Both the position numbers and the translations under genes were made by a program. From Bacteroidota bacterium (lineage in GTDB: Bacteria > Bacteroidota > Bacteroidia > Sphingobacteriales > Sphingobacteriaceae): 64,000 bases of DNA. Under the pieces are notes generated by a model, which was not told where the DNA came from, ran no database searches, and was given only the letters and a program-made list of their open reading frames with translations. Below, one piece after another: positions 16,959 through 25,743 of this stretch (position 1 is the first letter of the stretch; every line of letters starts with the position of its first letter). Where the stretch lies: contig JAEXHI010000024.1 in the NCBI GenBank assembly GCA_023450085.1, positions 372,001 to 436,000 on the forward strand, given 5' to 3'.

Positions 16959-18494
16959 ATGAAAACCCTCTCTATTGGATTTCTAATTGTTGTGTTCTTT
17001 CAAATCAAGTCCTATTCACAAACCGTGGGGATTTCTTACGTAAGATCACTTGAAGCAAAAGCACTTATCTACGACCAAAACAAGACTAAAATCTCTCAAA
17101 TCAAATCTGAAATCCCTGAACTGGAAAGGTTATGGAGATTAAAAATCCAAAAAGTAAAGGATGAAATTTCTGCCCTGATCAAAGAACGAGATGCCTTAAT
17201 TGCCGATATGAAAGTAGGGGCTAGATGCAGTCAGTGTAATGGATGGAAGTCTGATTTTGAAAAAAAGGGCGAAAACTTTGAAAAACATTTGGGCGATGTT
17301 AAAGGCTACGCCGTACCAGCCACCACTTCCGAATTAGAGGCTACACGAAAGCAATTTGCCGAAAAAATTGCCATAAAAAAGGTGCAACTCCAAAATCTTG
17401 AGAAAGGAGATGAAGCCATACACAGAAAGCTGAAAGCGGCTGAAGAATTGGAAAAAGCAAATGTAAAAATCTGCAAAGACATGACCGAACTTAGTAAAAG
17501 CTATGAGGAAAGTGTTTTTACAGATGCCAAAAGCAAACATGAACTTTGGACAAAAGACTTATTACATTATGCAACAAATATCCTTATTGCTGATGATAAG
17601 ATCACCATTTTTAGAAACCAAGTAATTCGTTATGAAAAAGAATTTCAAAAAGAAAGTGAAAAAGTAAGAGAATTAGTTAAGAAAGAAAATCAGTTCACTG
17701 TTGAGCAAAAAAATAATTTAATAGCTACCAACGAACAACAGATCAATACCATTACCGAAACCAGAGATAAAGACATTTCCATTAACAATATAGAACTGAA
17801 AAAACTATATCAATTAAAATCCGAAGTTGATAAAGAGCTCAGCAAAAACCTTCTCGATAGTATCAAATCTATTCAAACCTCAAATCAGAAGCAAATAGTA
17901 GAGAAAATAGCAACGCTCGAAAAAAGCAATAAAGATCATGCGTTTAACGCGGCAAGTAAAATAGCTATCTTAAAAAACACCATTTTAAAGCTTAAGGAAG
18001 ATATTTTTCAATTAAACGCCAATCTTCCAAAAGTACAGGAATTGGCAATTTTGAAAATCAAGCTCTCCTTTGATCAAAAAAAATCAGCCGCCAGAACATC
18101 TGAAAATACAGCAGTCCTCACGCTAGCCAGTGCAAAAAAGCTATACCTTGAAAAGACGAATGAATACAAGAAGAAAAATGACGCCTTTACCAGCGAAATC
18201 ACTACGGAAAGCAATCGCATGTTAATAGCTGGTCAAAAAATAAGCTGTCCCATTTGGAACCAAGTTAGAGGAATGGTTTTTACCAATTGGAACCAAGTTT
18301 TCCCTTGCGTAAATAACTTAACCACCATGGCCAAACCTTATTCCACAAACGTGTTCAACGCTTATTGTTCGGGAAAGTCTTTAGCTAGCTATATGTCAAT
18401 CTATAAAAGCTTTTTAATGGGATTAAGCAAAGAAGATAGGGAAGTAGTAAAAGCCAACAGCAACGCGGGTTGGTATGATCAACTAACCATGTAA
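16959..18494 (+). CDS. Secreted coiled-coil protein of unknown function
   Basis: About 511 residues with a Sec signal (MKTLSIGFLIVVFFQIKSYS). Nearly all of residues 25-400 is charged heptad-type helix (for example SEIPELERLWRLKIQKVKDE), so it is a long coiled coil. A Cys-x-x-Cys element (CSQCNGWKSDFEKKG) sits near residue 90, and a Cys-containing C-terminal domain (ISCPIWNQVRGMVFTNWNQV) ends the protein. ATG 16959 was chosen because it starts the signal peptide; the TTG further upstream lies inside the previous gene. It is the partner of the preceding gene. Confidence 0.72.
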   Translation: MKTLSIGFLIVVFFQIKSYSQTVGISYVRSLEAKALIYDQNKTKISQIKSEIPELERLWRLKIQKVKDEISALIKERDALIADMKVGARCSQCNGWKSDFEKKGENFEKHLGDVKGYAVPATTSELEATRKQFAEKIAIKKVQLQNLEKGDEAIHRKLKAAEELEKANVKICKDMTELSKSYEESVFTDAKSKHELWTKDLLHYATNILIADDKITIFRNQVIRYEKEFQKESEKVRELVKKENQFTVEQKNNLIATNEQQINTITETRDKDISINNIELKKLYQLKSEVDKELSKNLLDSIKSIQTSNQKQIVEKIATLEKSNKDHAFNAASKIAILKNTILKLKEDIFQLNANLPKVQELAILKIKLSFDQKKSAARTSENTAVLTLASAKKLYLEKTNEYKKKNDAFTSEITTESNRMLIAGQKISCPIWNQVRGMVFTNWNQVFPCVNNLTTMAKPYSTNVFNAYCSGKSLASYMSIYKSFLMGLSKEDREVVKANSNAGWYDQLTM

Positions 18495-18587
18495 CACCAC
18501 TCTTTAATGACCTGTATCAGAGCTAACTACTGATTGTCCTTACACTATTTCATATCCACAGACTTTGGAGTATGTATCAACAAAAAA

Positions 18588-18615
18588 ATCCCGTCTCTAT
18601 ACTAGAAACGGGATT
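18588..18615. terminator. Hairpin terminator between convergent genes
   Basis: AATCCCGT and ACGGGATT flank a 12-base loop, with an A run before and T-rich sequence after. It could serve both directions. Confidence 0.6.
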
Positions 18616-18643
18616 GATTTCATTTGTGTGTGTATTTTCATTC

Positions 18644-18693
18644 AAAACATTAAGCATAATTAAGACTTAATGTCTCTTGATGCCTTAATGTTT
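18644..18693. repeat. AAACATTAAG-type palindromic repeat
   Basis: AAAACATTAAGCATAATTAAG is followed by complementary CTTGATGCCTTAATGTTT. It is a single copy of the family that forms arrays at 52970-53312 and 53800-54062, and it overlaps the stop of the neighbouring gene. Confidence 0.6.
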
Positions 18694-19495
18694 AATTCAA
18701 GCCAAATGTTAAACCAAATGACATGCTTTTTAATCCTTTTTGTGCATCAGTATCAAACATATCGTTGGCATTGTATTTAGCAAATAAACCCAAGCCACCA
18801 TAGCCAATTCTCACAGTACCTCCGTAACGGAAAGGAGCAAAATGGTAGTCGTCTTTTATTTTCACCTTACCAAATTCATCGCTAATTTGTTTAACCTTTC
18901 CGCCCAATAAAAATCCTATTTCAGGTCCAATCACAAATCTAAAGCGCTTGCCATGGTTATTCTCTTTAGTTCTAAACTCAAAGTTTAAAGGTACATGCAC
19001 ATAGCTGCTAGAAAAACGGTTTTTGCTGAAAATCACATCCTCTTCCTTGTACTCTAAAGTTGGTTTGTTTTTTTGGATGGTAATGTCTCTATCTAAACGG
19101 ATATGTGTCCAATCAAAACCACCCGCTAAATAAATTTTAAAGTGGTTGTTAAACCTATAACCAAACTGCAAAACATCAAAAGAAAGTGTACTGGTTTTCC
19201 AAGGCTTATAATCTAGAAAATCATTAGCTCCAGACAAGGTAAAACTGCCATTATCAATCAATTTGGCTAAACCAATATCCAAACGTGTAAAGGTAATCCC
19301 ACCTACAAAACGGCCTTTACTTTGATCAACTTTACCTGTGCTATCTTTCTTCTCCCCTATAGTAATGCCAACACCGTAGTTAATTTCAAATTTTTTACGT
19401 TTAACGCTATCCTTAACTTCTTGTGCTTTTAAACTTCCCGCTGCTATAAAAGTAAGTCCACTTACCAATACTGCTTTTAAAATTAGATGTTTCAT
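18692..19495 (-). CDS. Outer-membrane beta-barrel protein
   Basis: A 267-residue protein with a Sec signal (LVSGLTFIAAGSLKAQ). The mature protein has alternating strands with aromatic girdle residues and ends in SMSFGLTFGLN, typical of small Bacteroidetes outer-membrane barrels (outer-membrane protein beta-barrel families). It lies 84 bases downstream of the sigma/regulator pair and is probably in the same unit, so it may be the output or sensor component of that trio. Confidence 0.75.
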   Translation of the reverse strand: MKHLILKAVLVSGLTFIAAGSLKAQEVKDSVKRKKFEINYGVGITIGEKKDSTGKVDQSKGRFVGGITFTRLDIGLAKLIDNGSFTLSGANDFLDYKPWKTSTLSFDVLQFGYRFNNHFKIYLAGGFDWTHIRLDRDITIQKNKPTLEYKEEDVIFSKNRFSSSYVHVPLNFEFRTKENNHGKRFRFVIGPEIGFLLGGKVKQISDEFGKVKIKDDYHFAPFRYGGTVRIGYGGLGLFAKYNANDMFDTDAQKGLKSMSFGLTFGLN

Positions 19496-19579
19496 TTGTG
19501 TGTGTGTTTATATCGTTGTAAGGTTGGAAAGTTGTAAGATTAGAAGGTTAAACCACCAGTCAATCCCAAAATCCTGTCC

Positions 19580-20341
19580 CTATTTATTATTTTTCTTGTT
19601 CAATTTAACAAATCCTATGTTTAATCCAATAATCGAGGAATTGTCATCATCATCTGTATTGAACTTAATGAGCTTTTTATCTCGTTTATCTACTTTTTCA
19701 ACCACATAGTTGATTAAATCGCCCATGTTACGGATACCTTTTTTATTCGTTTCAGCAACTTGCTCGGGAGTATCATCATCAGCTAAATTTCCCAAGTTAG
19801 CCATCATTGCTCCGTTGTTGTTGTCCGAAGCTGTATTCACCACTGGAACCACATTTGCTGTATTGGTTACATCCAAGGTTTTAACTTCAGCTCGTTTAAT
19901 AGGTAGATGCTCTTTTGAAGTAGATGGTTGCACGGAGGCAATAATATTTTTTTGATCCTCTACCAATTGCGCCACAGCCTCTGCCGGCACTTCCCTTTTA
20001 GCAAGGTTACGGTTAGTTACCGTATGTACTGTAGGCCTAGCAGCAGGTGCAGTGTCCATAGCAGTTGCCACCACAGCCGAAACTGGTTGCTCTATCGCAG
20101 GTTGTACTGCCGCTACCTCTACCGTTGAACCTTGCAGATAAATCTTCTCTCCACTTTGCGTAAACATCATCACCGATGCCACTACAGCTACGCTAGCAGC
20201 AGCCACCCACATCAACGGGAACTTACGTTTTGGTTTGGCAACCAGCTTCCCCTCAATATTGGCCCATAAATTTGCTGAAGGCTCAACCTCAGCGTTCATA
20301 AATTTGTCTCTAAACAAATTATCAAAGTCATTATCCGGCAT
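19580..20341 (-). CDS. Single-pass membrane protein, probable anti-sigma-like regulator
   Basis: About 253 residues. A cytoplasmic N-terminus (MPDNDFDNLFRDKF, then PSANLWANIEGKL) leads through basic PKPKRKFP-type residues to one transmembrane helix (WVAAASVAVVASVMMF, about 50-65). A long, low-complexity Ala/Val/Pro periplasmic part follows, with an acidic stretch NTDDDDNSS near the end. This matches the layout of membrane proteins paired with ECF sigma factors in Bacteroidetes. The ATG overlaps the sigma stop by 11 bases (ATGCCGGATAA). The anti-sigma role is inferred from layout and coupling. Confidence 0.65.
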   Translation of the reverse strand: MPDNDFDNLFRDKFMNAEVEPSANLWANIEGKLVAKPKRKFPLMWVAAASVAVVASVMMFTQSGEKIYLQGSTVEVAAVQPAIEQPVSAVVATAMDTAPAARPTVHTVTNRNLAKREVPAEAVAQLVEDQKNIIASVQPSTSKEHLPIKRAEVKTLDVTNTANVVPVVNTASDNNNGAMMANLGNLADDDTPEQVAETNKKGIRNMGDLINYVVEKVDKRDKKLIKFNTDDDDNSSIIGLNIGFVKLNKKNNK

Positions 20342-20900
20342 GTGTTGCATAACCAAAGCCCTCCAATTTTAAAATTTCCTGTTGTAAAATCGCTCTAGCT
20401 CTCGAAAGCTGCGATTTGCTTGCTCCTTCTGTAATCCCTAAAGTTTCGGCAATTTCTTTGTGCGAATAGCCTTCAATCACATACATATTGAACACCATTC
20501 TGTAACCATCAGCTAGCTTTTGTATCACCTTCATCAAATCCTGCATCCCCAAACTGCTAAAATCAAAACCACTCGATGGTTGTTCATAAGCATCTTCAAT
20601 AGGTACTACATTTAATGAGCGTAAATTTTTGCGATAACTTTCAATGGCGGTATTTACCATAATGCGGCGTATCCATCCTTCAAAAGACCCTTCCCCTTTA
20701 AACTCCCTCACCTTTTGAAAAATCTTTACATAGCCCATTTGCAATACGTCCTCAGCCTCCATCCTATCTTTAGCATAGCGCATACAAACCGCCAACATTT
20801 TCGACGCAGTTTGCCTATAGAGCATTTCCTGCATCTGCCTGTTGCCGGCCTTACAGCCTTCCATCAGTTCGTCTAACGTATATATTTTAGCCACCTTCAT
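20331..20900 (-). CDS. ECF-type RNA polymerase sigma factor
   Basis: A 189-residue group IV sigma factor. Region 2 is EDVLQMGYVKIFQKVREFKG with EGWIRRIMVNTAIESYRK. Region 4 is VFNMYVIEGYSHKEIAETLGITEGASKSQLSRARAILQ, with a clear helix-turn-helix. It directs transcription of a regulon, probably including its own operon. It overlaps the downstream membrane regulator. Confidence 0.93.
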   Translation of the reverse strand: MKVAKIYTLDELMEGCKAGNRQMQEMLYRQTASKMLAVCMRYAKDRMEAEDVLQMGYVKIFQKVREFKGEGSFEGWIRRIMVNTAIESYRKNLRSLNVVPIEDAYEQPSSGFDFSSLGMQDLMKVIQKLADGYRMVFNMYVIEGYSHKEIAETLGITEGASKSQLSRARAILQQEILKLEGFGYATHAG

Positions 20901-21316
20901 TTGTTCGCTTGCTAAAAGGTAGATGTGAGTTTCTAACCAAAGGTTGCAAGCACGTTAAAAAATATTTTCTTTTCAGGGGAGATGTGGCTATACCACTATT
21001 AGGTGTAGCACTTTTTTGTTTTTCGAAAAGCAAAAATAGAAGTTCTTTGATTATTTCAGCCCCGCTTTTGTTACAATCTTTTTGTTTAACGTTTATGAGC
21101 AAACCTCATAGGTTTATGAGCATGGTGCAAAGTAAACCTATGAGGTTTTTGGAGGGAGGAAAAACAAAAAGGATTTCCATATCATCGGTTTAGTCAACTT
21201 AATCAGTAAGACCGAAAAGTCAATAAGATAACTTTCCGTCTTCCCATCTCTAGGCTATTTCATTCCACCTTACTTTTAGCTAACTTTAAGTAAATCAAAA
21301 ACTAAGAACTAAACTA
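20901..21316. other. Non-coding gap with an inverted repeat
   Basis: About 415 bases between divergent genes. It holds an inverted repeat, AAACCTCATAGGTTT (21100-21114) and AAACCTATGAGGTTT (21134-21148), like the AAACCTCGTAGGTTT element at 46629. A weak TAACTTTA -7-like sequence lies near 21286. No gene was seen. Confidence 0.6.
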
Positions 21317-21688
21317 ATGAAAATTGTAAAACTAATTTTATGCGTACTATTTGGACTGATGTTCATTAACGCAGGACTCGACAAGTTTTTCCACTACATA
21401 CCCCCACCAAAAATGGAAGGTGAAATTTTAGCCGTAGGAATGGCTATGGGAACCATCAAATGGTTAATGCCTTTAATTGCGATAATTGAGATATTAGGTG
21501 GTTTACTATTTGCCATCCCAAAAACACGTGCCTTGGGGGCCATTGTTATTTTACCTGTCATGGTAGGGATTATTCTGCACAACGCCACTTACATGCCCCA
21601 AGGTTTAGCTATTGCTGGCCCAATGCTATTGATTAATCTTTGGATTATTTTTGACAACTGGGACAAATACAAGCCAATGGTCAAATAA
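21317..21688 (+). CDS. DoxX-like small membrane protein
   Basis: A 123-residue protein with four hydrophobic helices (VKLILCVLFGLMFINAGLDK; WLMPLIAIIEILGGLLFAIP; LGAIVILPVMVGIILHNA; MLLINLWIIFDNW). The opening FGLMFINAGLDKF and the lengths match the DoxX/DoxX-like family. The function of these proteins is unclear (redox or sulfur-linked roles in some). It is a single gene. Confidence 0.75.
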   Translation: MKIVKLILCVLFGLMFINAGLDKFFHYIPPPKMEGEILAVGMAMGTIKWLMPLIAIIEILGGLLFAIPKTRALGAIVILPVMVGIILHNATYMPQGLAIAGPMLLINLWIIFDNWDKYKPMVK

Positions 21689-21702
21689 TTAAAAATACCT
21701 TA

Positions 21703-21735
21703 AGACTTACGAAGTTTCAAAAACTTCGTAAGTCT
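21703..21735. terminator. Palindrome AGACTTACGAAGTTT ... AAACTTCGTAAGTCT
   Basis: A perfect 15-bp inverted repeat with a 3-base loop between convergent genes. It is the minimal form of the 85-base repeat seen at 23708, 24154 and 25574. It may end transcripts from both sides, although T-tracts are short. Confidence 0.6.
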
Positions 21736-21745
21736 AATAAAATCT

Positions 21746-23623
21746 TTATTCAATATTAACAGGTCTGTTTTTCGGGTACTTCACCTGATATTTAAGGTCT
21801 AACTTTTTCTGTTCGTTAGGCTGCAATAAAAACTGCCAAATCAACTTACCAGTAACCTCATCCAATTTAGCTTTCGAAAGCTCTTGCTTCTCTACACTAA
21901 TATCGCTATTGGTAGCCACAGGAATCTGGTCTTCTATCGTTAAATTAATGGCTTGACTTTTTCTATTTTTCACCTCAATTACAAAATGCCTGCTATCCTT
22001 TTGCGACGAACCAATAAATTGTCTTTCTGTATATCCCTTTTGCTTTTCACGCTTTACCGAAACGTTTTTATCAACCCCTAAAGATATGGTCAGTGTATCC
22101 GCTTGCTGTACATCCAACAAGGTTTTGCCCAAATAAGTTCCCTCAAAGAAAATATTGGCCTCGCCACTAATCAAATTAATATCATTAAAGTCGGTGATTT
22201 TAGCCGTTAAAAAAGCATCAGCAGACACTTTAGGAACAGCGTAATATTCGTATGCTGCTTTAAAATCGTAGTTACCAATATCTACAGCAGCCTGTTTGCC
22301 ATCACTCAAAATAGTATAAGGCATCTTTATTTCGAAACTAACATTGGTTTGTTTTTCAACGCTTGCCACTTCCAATGGAACCGAAGAAATTGAATTGGCT
22401 CCTCTAATACGAACTTGAGCCGAAGAGCTGGTGGTTCTGCTGGACTTAGCACTTCCATATCCTGCCACCACCACTTCCTGTAAAACCTTGGTATCTGGCT
22501 TTAATCTCACGTTTAACTGTCCATTGGAAGCTATCAACTCCTGTGAATCATAACCGATGTAAGAGAACTCTAGTTTATTTGCACCAACAGGCATTTGAAT
22601 GGAATAATTACCATCTGGATCGGTCACCGTGCCTACCGATGAATTTTTAACCCTTATCGCAACTCCAGGCAAAGCAGCGTTATCAGTGTCATCTACTACT
22701 TTACCTTTTACCAAATTAGAAGTAGCCGTTACGGGATTAAAAAGAGAATATCCAGCACTTAAATACCCCAATAAATAAGTAGGCAATTTTGGTTTTTCAT
22801 TATTATTAGATGGGTTTCCAGAAGACAAAGTTAACTTTACATTTCTCCAATCTTCCCCTGAATTTTGGCTCACATTAGCCTTATACACCAGTTGGATTGG
22901 ACTAGCAACATCAATGGCTCTAATGTCGTAGCTTGGATACCAGCTGGCATTTTTCACCAGGTAAGTCAAGGTAAATTTACCTTTTGTAGCCGTTTTGGCA
23001 GAAACCTTAACCACCACATCACTCGCGTTGCCAATCGGCTTGCCATCTACCTCTGCAATTTGTCTGTTTAACTTATTGAGCTGTTCCTGTAGCTGATTGA
23101 TTTCTTTTTCTATAGAAATTTGCTTAGCCTTGGCTTCGCTTAAACGTTGTTTCTGAAAATCCAATGCCGCTTTAAGTTTAACCAAATCGTAATTTACATT
23201 TGGTCCCATTACTGTTTGGTTTTTCATCAACATTTCCTCTTCAGATTTGTAAACGGCTATATCATTTCTTAAGGCGATTATTTTATCAGCAATTCCTTCC
23301 GCTTTGTTTTCTAATGCTAATTTTTGGTCGGACTTTTTCTTTTCTAACAAAAAGTTATTTTGTCGTGTAACCGACAAAATGGTAAAGTTTCCTTCGCCCT
23401 TAGCTTGTAAGCTTTGGGTTTCGATACTGGAAGAAAGTCCCGAAAAAACAAGTAAGCTTACTCCTTGAGGTAATTCCACCAAGTCTGACTGGCGTAGTAC
23501 TTGCGCTCCATTCATGAACACCGTAACACCAGCGATTTTAGAATTTAAATTGATATGATTGTCTTGTGCAAAAACTGCGAAGTGTATGAAGAGCAGTAAT
23601 GCAAATAGTAGTTTCTTTCCCAT
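21746..23623 (-). CDS. DUF4139-family protein with an inserted SusC-like N-terminal segment
   Basis: A 625-residue secreted protein (signal KKLLFALLLFIHFAVFAQ). The N-terminal DUF4140-type domain (about 28-90, VTVFMNGAQVLRQSDLVELP) is followed by a coiled coil (about 100-195) and DUF4139. DUF4139 is split by an insert at about 304-410. The insert has a carboxypeptidase-D-like domain (VKGKVVDDTDNAALPGVAIR), a TonB-box-like LQEVVVAGYGS, and a VRIRGANS segment normally seen at the start of SusC plugs. DUF4139 then resumes to the end. The family includes MuiA-type mucoidy inhibitors; the function here is unknown. ATG 23623 starts the signal peptide. Confidence 0.82.
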   Translation of the reverse strand: MGKKLLFALLLFIHFAVFAQDNHINLNSKIAGVTVFMNGAQVLRQSDLVELPQGVSLLVFSGLSSSIETQSLQAKGEGNFTILSVTRQNNFLLEKKKSDQKLALENKAEGIADKIIALRNDIAVYKSEEEMLMKNQTVMGPNVNYDLVKLKAALDFQKQRLSEAKAKQISIEKEINQLQEQLNKLNRQIAEVDGKPIGNASDVVVKVSAKTATKGKFTLTYLVKNASWYPSYDIRAIDVASPIQLVYKANVSQNSGEDWRNVKLTLSSGNPSNNNEKPKLPTYLLGYLSAGYSLFNPVTATSNLVKGKVVDDTDNAALPGVAIRVKNSSVGTVTDPDGNYSIQMPVGANKLEFSYIGYDSQELIASNGQLNVRLKPDTKVLQEVVVAGYGSAKSSRTTSSSAQVRIRGANSISSVPLEVASVEKQTNVSFEIKMPYTILSDGKQAAVDIGNYDFKAAYEYYAVPKVSADAFLTAKITDFNDINLISGEANIFFEGTYLGKTLLDVQQADTLTISLGVDKNVSVKREKQKGYTERQFIGSSQKDSRHFVIEVKNRKSQAINLTIEDQIPVATNSDISVEKQELSKAKLDEVTGKLIWQFLLQPNEQKKLDLKYQVKYPKNRPVNIE

Positions 23624-24253
23624 GTTTAACGAATTTGTACTACCATGATGCAAGACCATTCCAATTTGCATAACGTACCATAAAAAAACATCATTTTTTA
23701 GGTTTGTTAGTCTTATGAAGTTTTAAAATGGCGAAACCATCAACTGTACCGTTGAAAACAAAAAACAATTGAGGTTAAACTTCGTAAGATCTTTAACCTT
23801 TTGGCAACGTAAATTCACTCCAAAGATTTAACTTCGTTGAGCTTCGGTTCTCCATTCCACGTTACTTCCGTCCAAATGATGATACAGGAACCTGCAGAAA
23901 CACTTCATCAAAAATCCGAAGGATTTCAATAATTATAGCACAAACGCACATAAGAGCATACGACTCCTACAGAGTCGCACCAATGTTAGTTGGACATGTT
24001 ATAAAGATTTGACCTCGTCGAGGTCTTGAAAAATATAGGATAAAGTTATTAGGTTTCTCTCTCGAAGGATCAAGACTATTCTGAAGTCGAAACGGCGATC
24101 AAAATAATTTAAGACTTACGAAGTTTTAGAACAGCGAATCACTCAGCAACTTTAAGACTTACGAAGTTTTTAAACGGCAAAGTCCTCAACTTCACCTTTA
24201 AAAACAAAAAACAGTTGAAGTTAAACTTCGTAAGTCTGGCATAAATACAGAGC
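23624..24253. repeat. Repeat-filled gap with copies of the ACTTACGAAGTTT element
   Basis: No gene seen. A diverged 85-base copy lies at 23708-23788 and a good copy at 24154-24238. An extra half element is at 24111-24127. Each full copy has outer arms AGACTTACGAAGTTT / AAACTTCGTAAGTCT and inner arms CAACTTCACC... / ...ATTGAAGTT. About 23830-24100 holds only degraded repeat-like sequence. Confidence 0.7.
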
Positions 24254-24290
24254 AAAAAAAGCATCACCTGTTGAAGTGATGCTTTTTTTT
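24254..24290 (-). terminator. Terminator after first signal peptidase gene
   Basis: AAAAAGCATCAC and GTGATGCTTTTT pair around an 8-base loop, with A runs and T runs on each side. Its stem family recurs at 25676 and 42122. Confidence 0.85.
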
Positions 24291-24309
24291 TATTGGATTA
24301 ATATGCTTT

Positions 24310-25503
24310 TTAATGGATGCCTTTAAAAATTCTGCTCCATCTAATTTTACTGAAGAATGAAGCTTCGCTATCCAAACTCAACCAAATAAATAATGCTTTG
24401 CCTACAACGTGGTCTTCAGGCAAAAAACCCCAATACCGTGAGTCTATAGAATTATGCCTATTATCCCCCATCATCCAATAATAGTTCATCTTAAAAGTAT
24501 AAGATTTAGCAATTTTATTATTGATGTACCATTCGTTTCCCCTTTTTTCAACCTTATTTCCTTCATAAGTTCTTATTGCCCTATAATATATCGGCATTGT
24601 TAAACTGTCAAGCTTTACTGTCCATCCTTTTTTCGGGATAATTACAGGACCAAAGTTGTCTACATTCCATTTGTAATTTTTATCATTTGGGAATAGATCA
24701 TCATCTTCTGTTTCAGCTTTTACCTCAAGCGATACCGTTTCTACAAAATCATACCTTTTTAACTCCTTAGCCATTTCAGCCGTTGCATTGGCTATATATT
24801 GCCTTTCATCCAATTGTATCAACTCACCTGTTTTAATCCCCAAGTCTTCTAATACTTTTAGATTAACATCAGCAGTTTTAAATCGAATTCTATAAGGCAT
24901 TTGTGCTGTACTGCTAAAAATGGAAATCTTTCCATTTACACTTACAATTCCATTTTTAGAGCTCACTGTATCTCCACCAATCCCTATACATCTCTTAATA
25001 ATATTTTCTCTTTTATCAACAGGCCTCGAGGTAACGTGATATTGTTCATTAACAGATTTCCAACCAGATTCTCTAATCAACTTATAATAACTTATCTCTT
25101 GATTTTCGAGAGCTACAGTATCGCCAACAGGTAGGTTAAATACGACAATATCATTACGTTTGATATCCTGAAAACCAGGTAGCCTTCTGTATTTCCATTG
25201 TACGCCATCCCAATAGGCCTTGGTACCCGTTAATGGCATGGTGTGATGGGCGAATGGAAAAGCTATTGGGGTAATGGGTACACGAGCCCCATAGTTTACC
25301 TTACTTACAAAAAGGAAATCGCCCACCAAGAGCGAACGTTCCATAGAACCAGACGGGATAGTGTAAGCTTCAATAAAAAACACACGAATAATGGTTGCAG
25401 CTACTACTGCAAATACAATAGCATCAACCCATTCACGGGTTCTAGTTTTCTTTTTTTTAGGTTGATCAGAATTCTTCTTCTTTTGCCAGAATTTCAAGTT
25501 CAT
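24310..25503 (-). CDS. lepB: Signal peptidase I, copy 1
   Basis: A 397-residue membrane serine protease that removes Sec signal peptides at the outer face of the inner membrane. One transmembrane helix lies at about 25-45 (WVDAIVFAVVAATIIRVFF). The nucleophile Ser53 is in IPSGSMERSL and the general-base Lys170 in IIKRCIGIGGDT. Box E is MMGDNRHNSIDSRYWG near the C-terminus. A long insert (about 180-310) is typical of Bacteroidetes LepB. Copy 2 lies 240 bases upstream on the same strand. The ends of the two proteins are almost identical and the middles have diverged. Confidence 0.95.
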   Translation of the reverse strand: MNLKFWQKKKNSDQPKKKKTRTREWVDAIVFAVVAATIIRVFFIEAYTIPSGSMERSLLVGDFLFVSKVNYGARVPITPIAFPFAHHTMPLTGTKAYWDGVQWKYRRLPGFQDIKRNDIVVFNLPVGDTVALENQEISYYKLIRESGWKSVNEQYHVTSRPVDKRENIIKRCIGIGGDTVSSKNGIVSVNGKISIFSSTAQMPYRIRFKTADVNLKVLEDLGIKTGELIQLDERQYIANATAEMAKELKRYDFVETVSLEVKAETEDDDLFPNDKNYKWNVDNFGPVIIPKKGWTVKLDSLTMPIYYRAIRTYEGNKVEKRGNEWYINNKIAKSYTFKMNYYWMMGDNRHNSIDSRYWGFLPEDHVVGKALFIWLSLDSEASFFSKIRWSRIFKGIH

Positions 25504-25573
25504 AATGGTAGTTTATTTCTCTTTTAGAGCATGTTAGGTATTTTTTGTTACAAGCTTTAAGACTTACTACCAT

Positions 25574-25658
25574 CAGACTTACGAAGTTTTGAAACGGCGA
25601 AACCCTCAACTTCACCTTTAAAAACAAAAAACAATTGAAGTTAAACTTCGTAAGTCTG
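25574..25658. repeat. 85-base palindromic element between the two signal peptidase genes
   Basis: Outer arms CAGACTTACGAAGTTTT / AAACTTCGTAAGTCTG enclose GAAACGGCGAAACCCTCAAC and an AATTGAAG arm. It is a near-identical copy of the element at 24154-24238. The same order (element, terminator, lepB 3' end) occurs beside both copies. Confidence 0.8.
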
Positions 25659-25675
25659 ATCTAAATCCAGTGCAC

Positions 25676-25711
25676 AAAAAAAGCATCATTTTTTAGAATG
25701 ATGCTTTTAAA
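25676..25711 (-). terminator. Terminator after second signal peptidase gene
   Basis: AAAAAAGCATCATT and AATGATGCTTTT form a stem. It matches the position and stem of the terminator at 24254, as expected of a duplicated segment. Confidence 0.8.
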
Positions 25712-25743
25712 ACTTTCGTCATTGCGACGAATGAGGTTATCGC

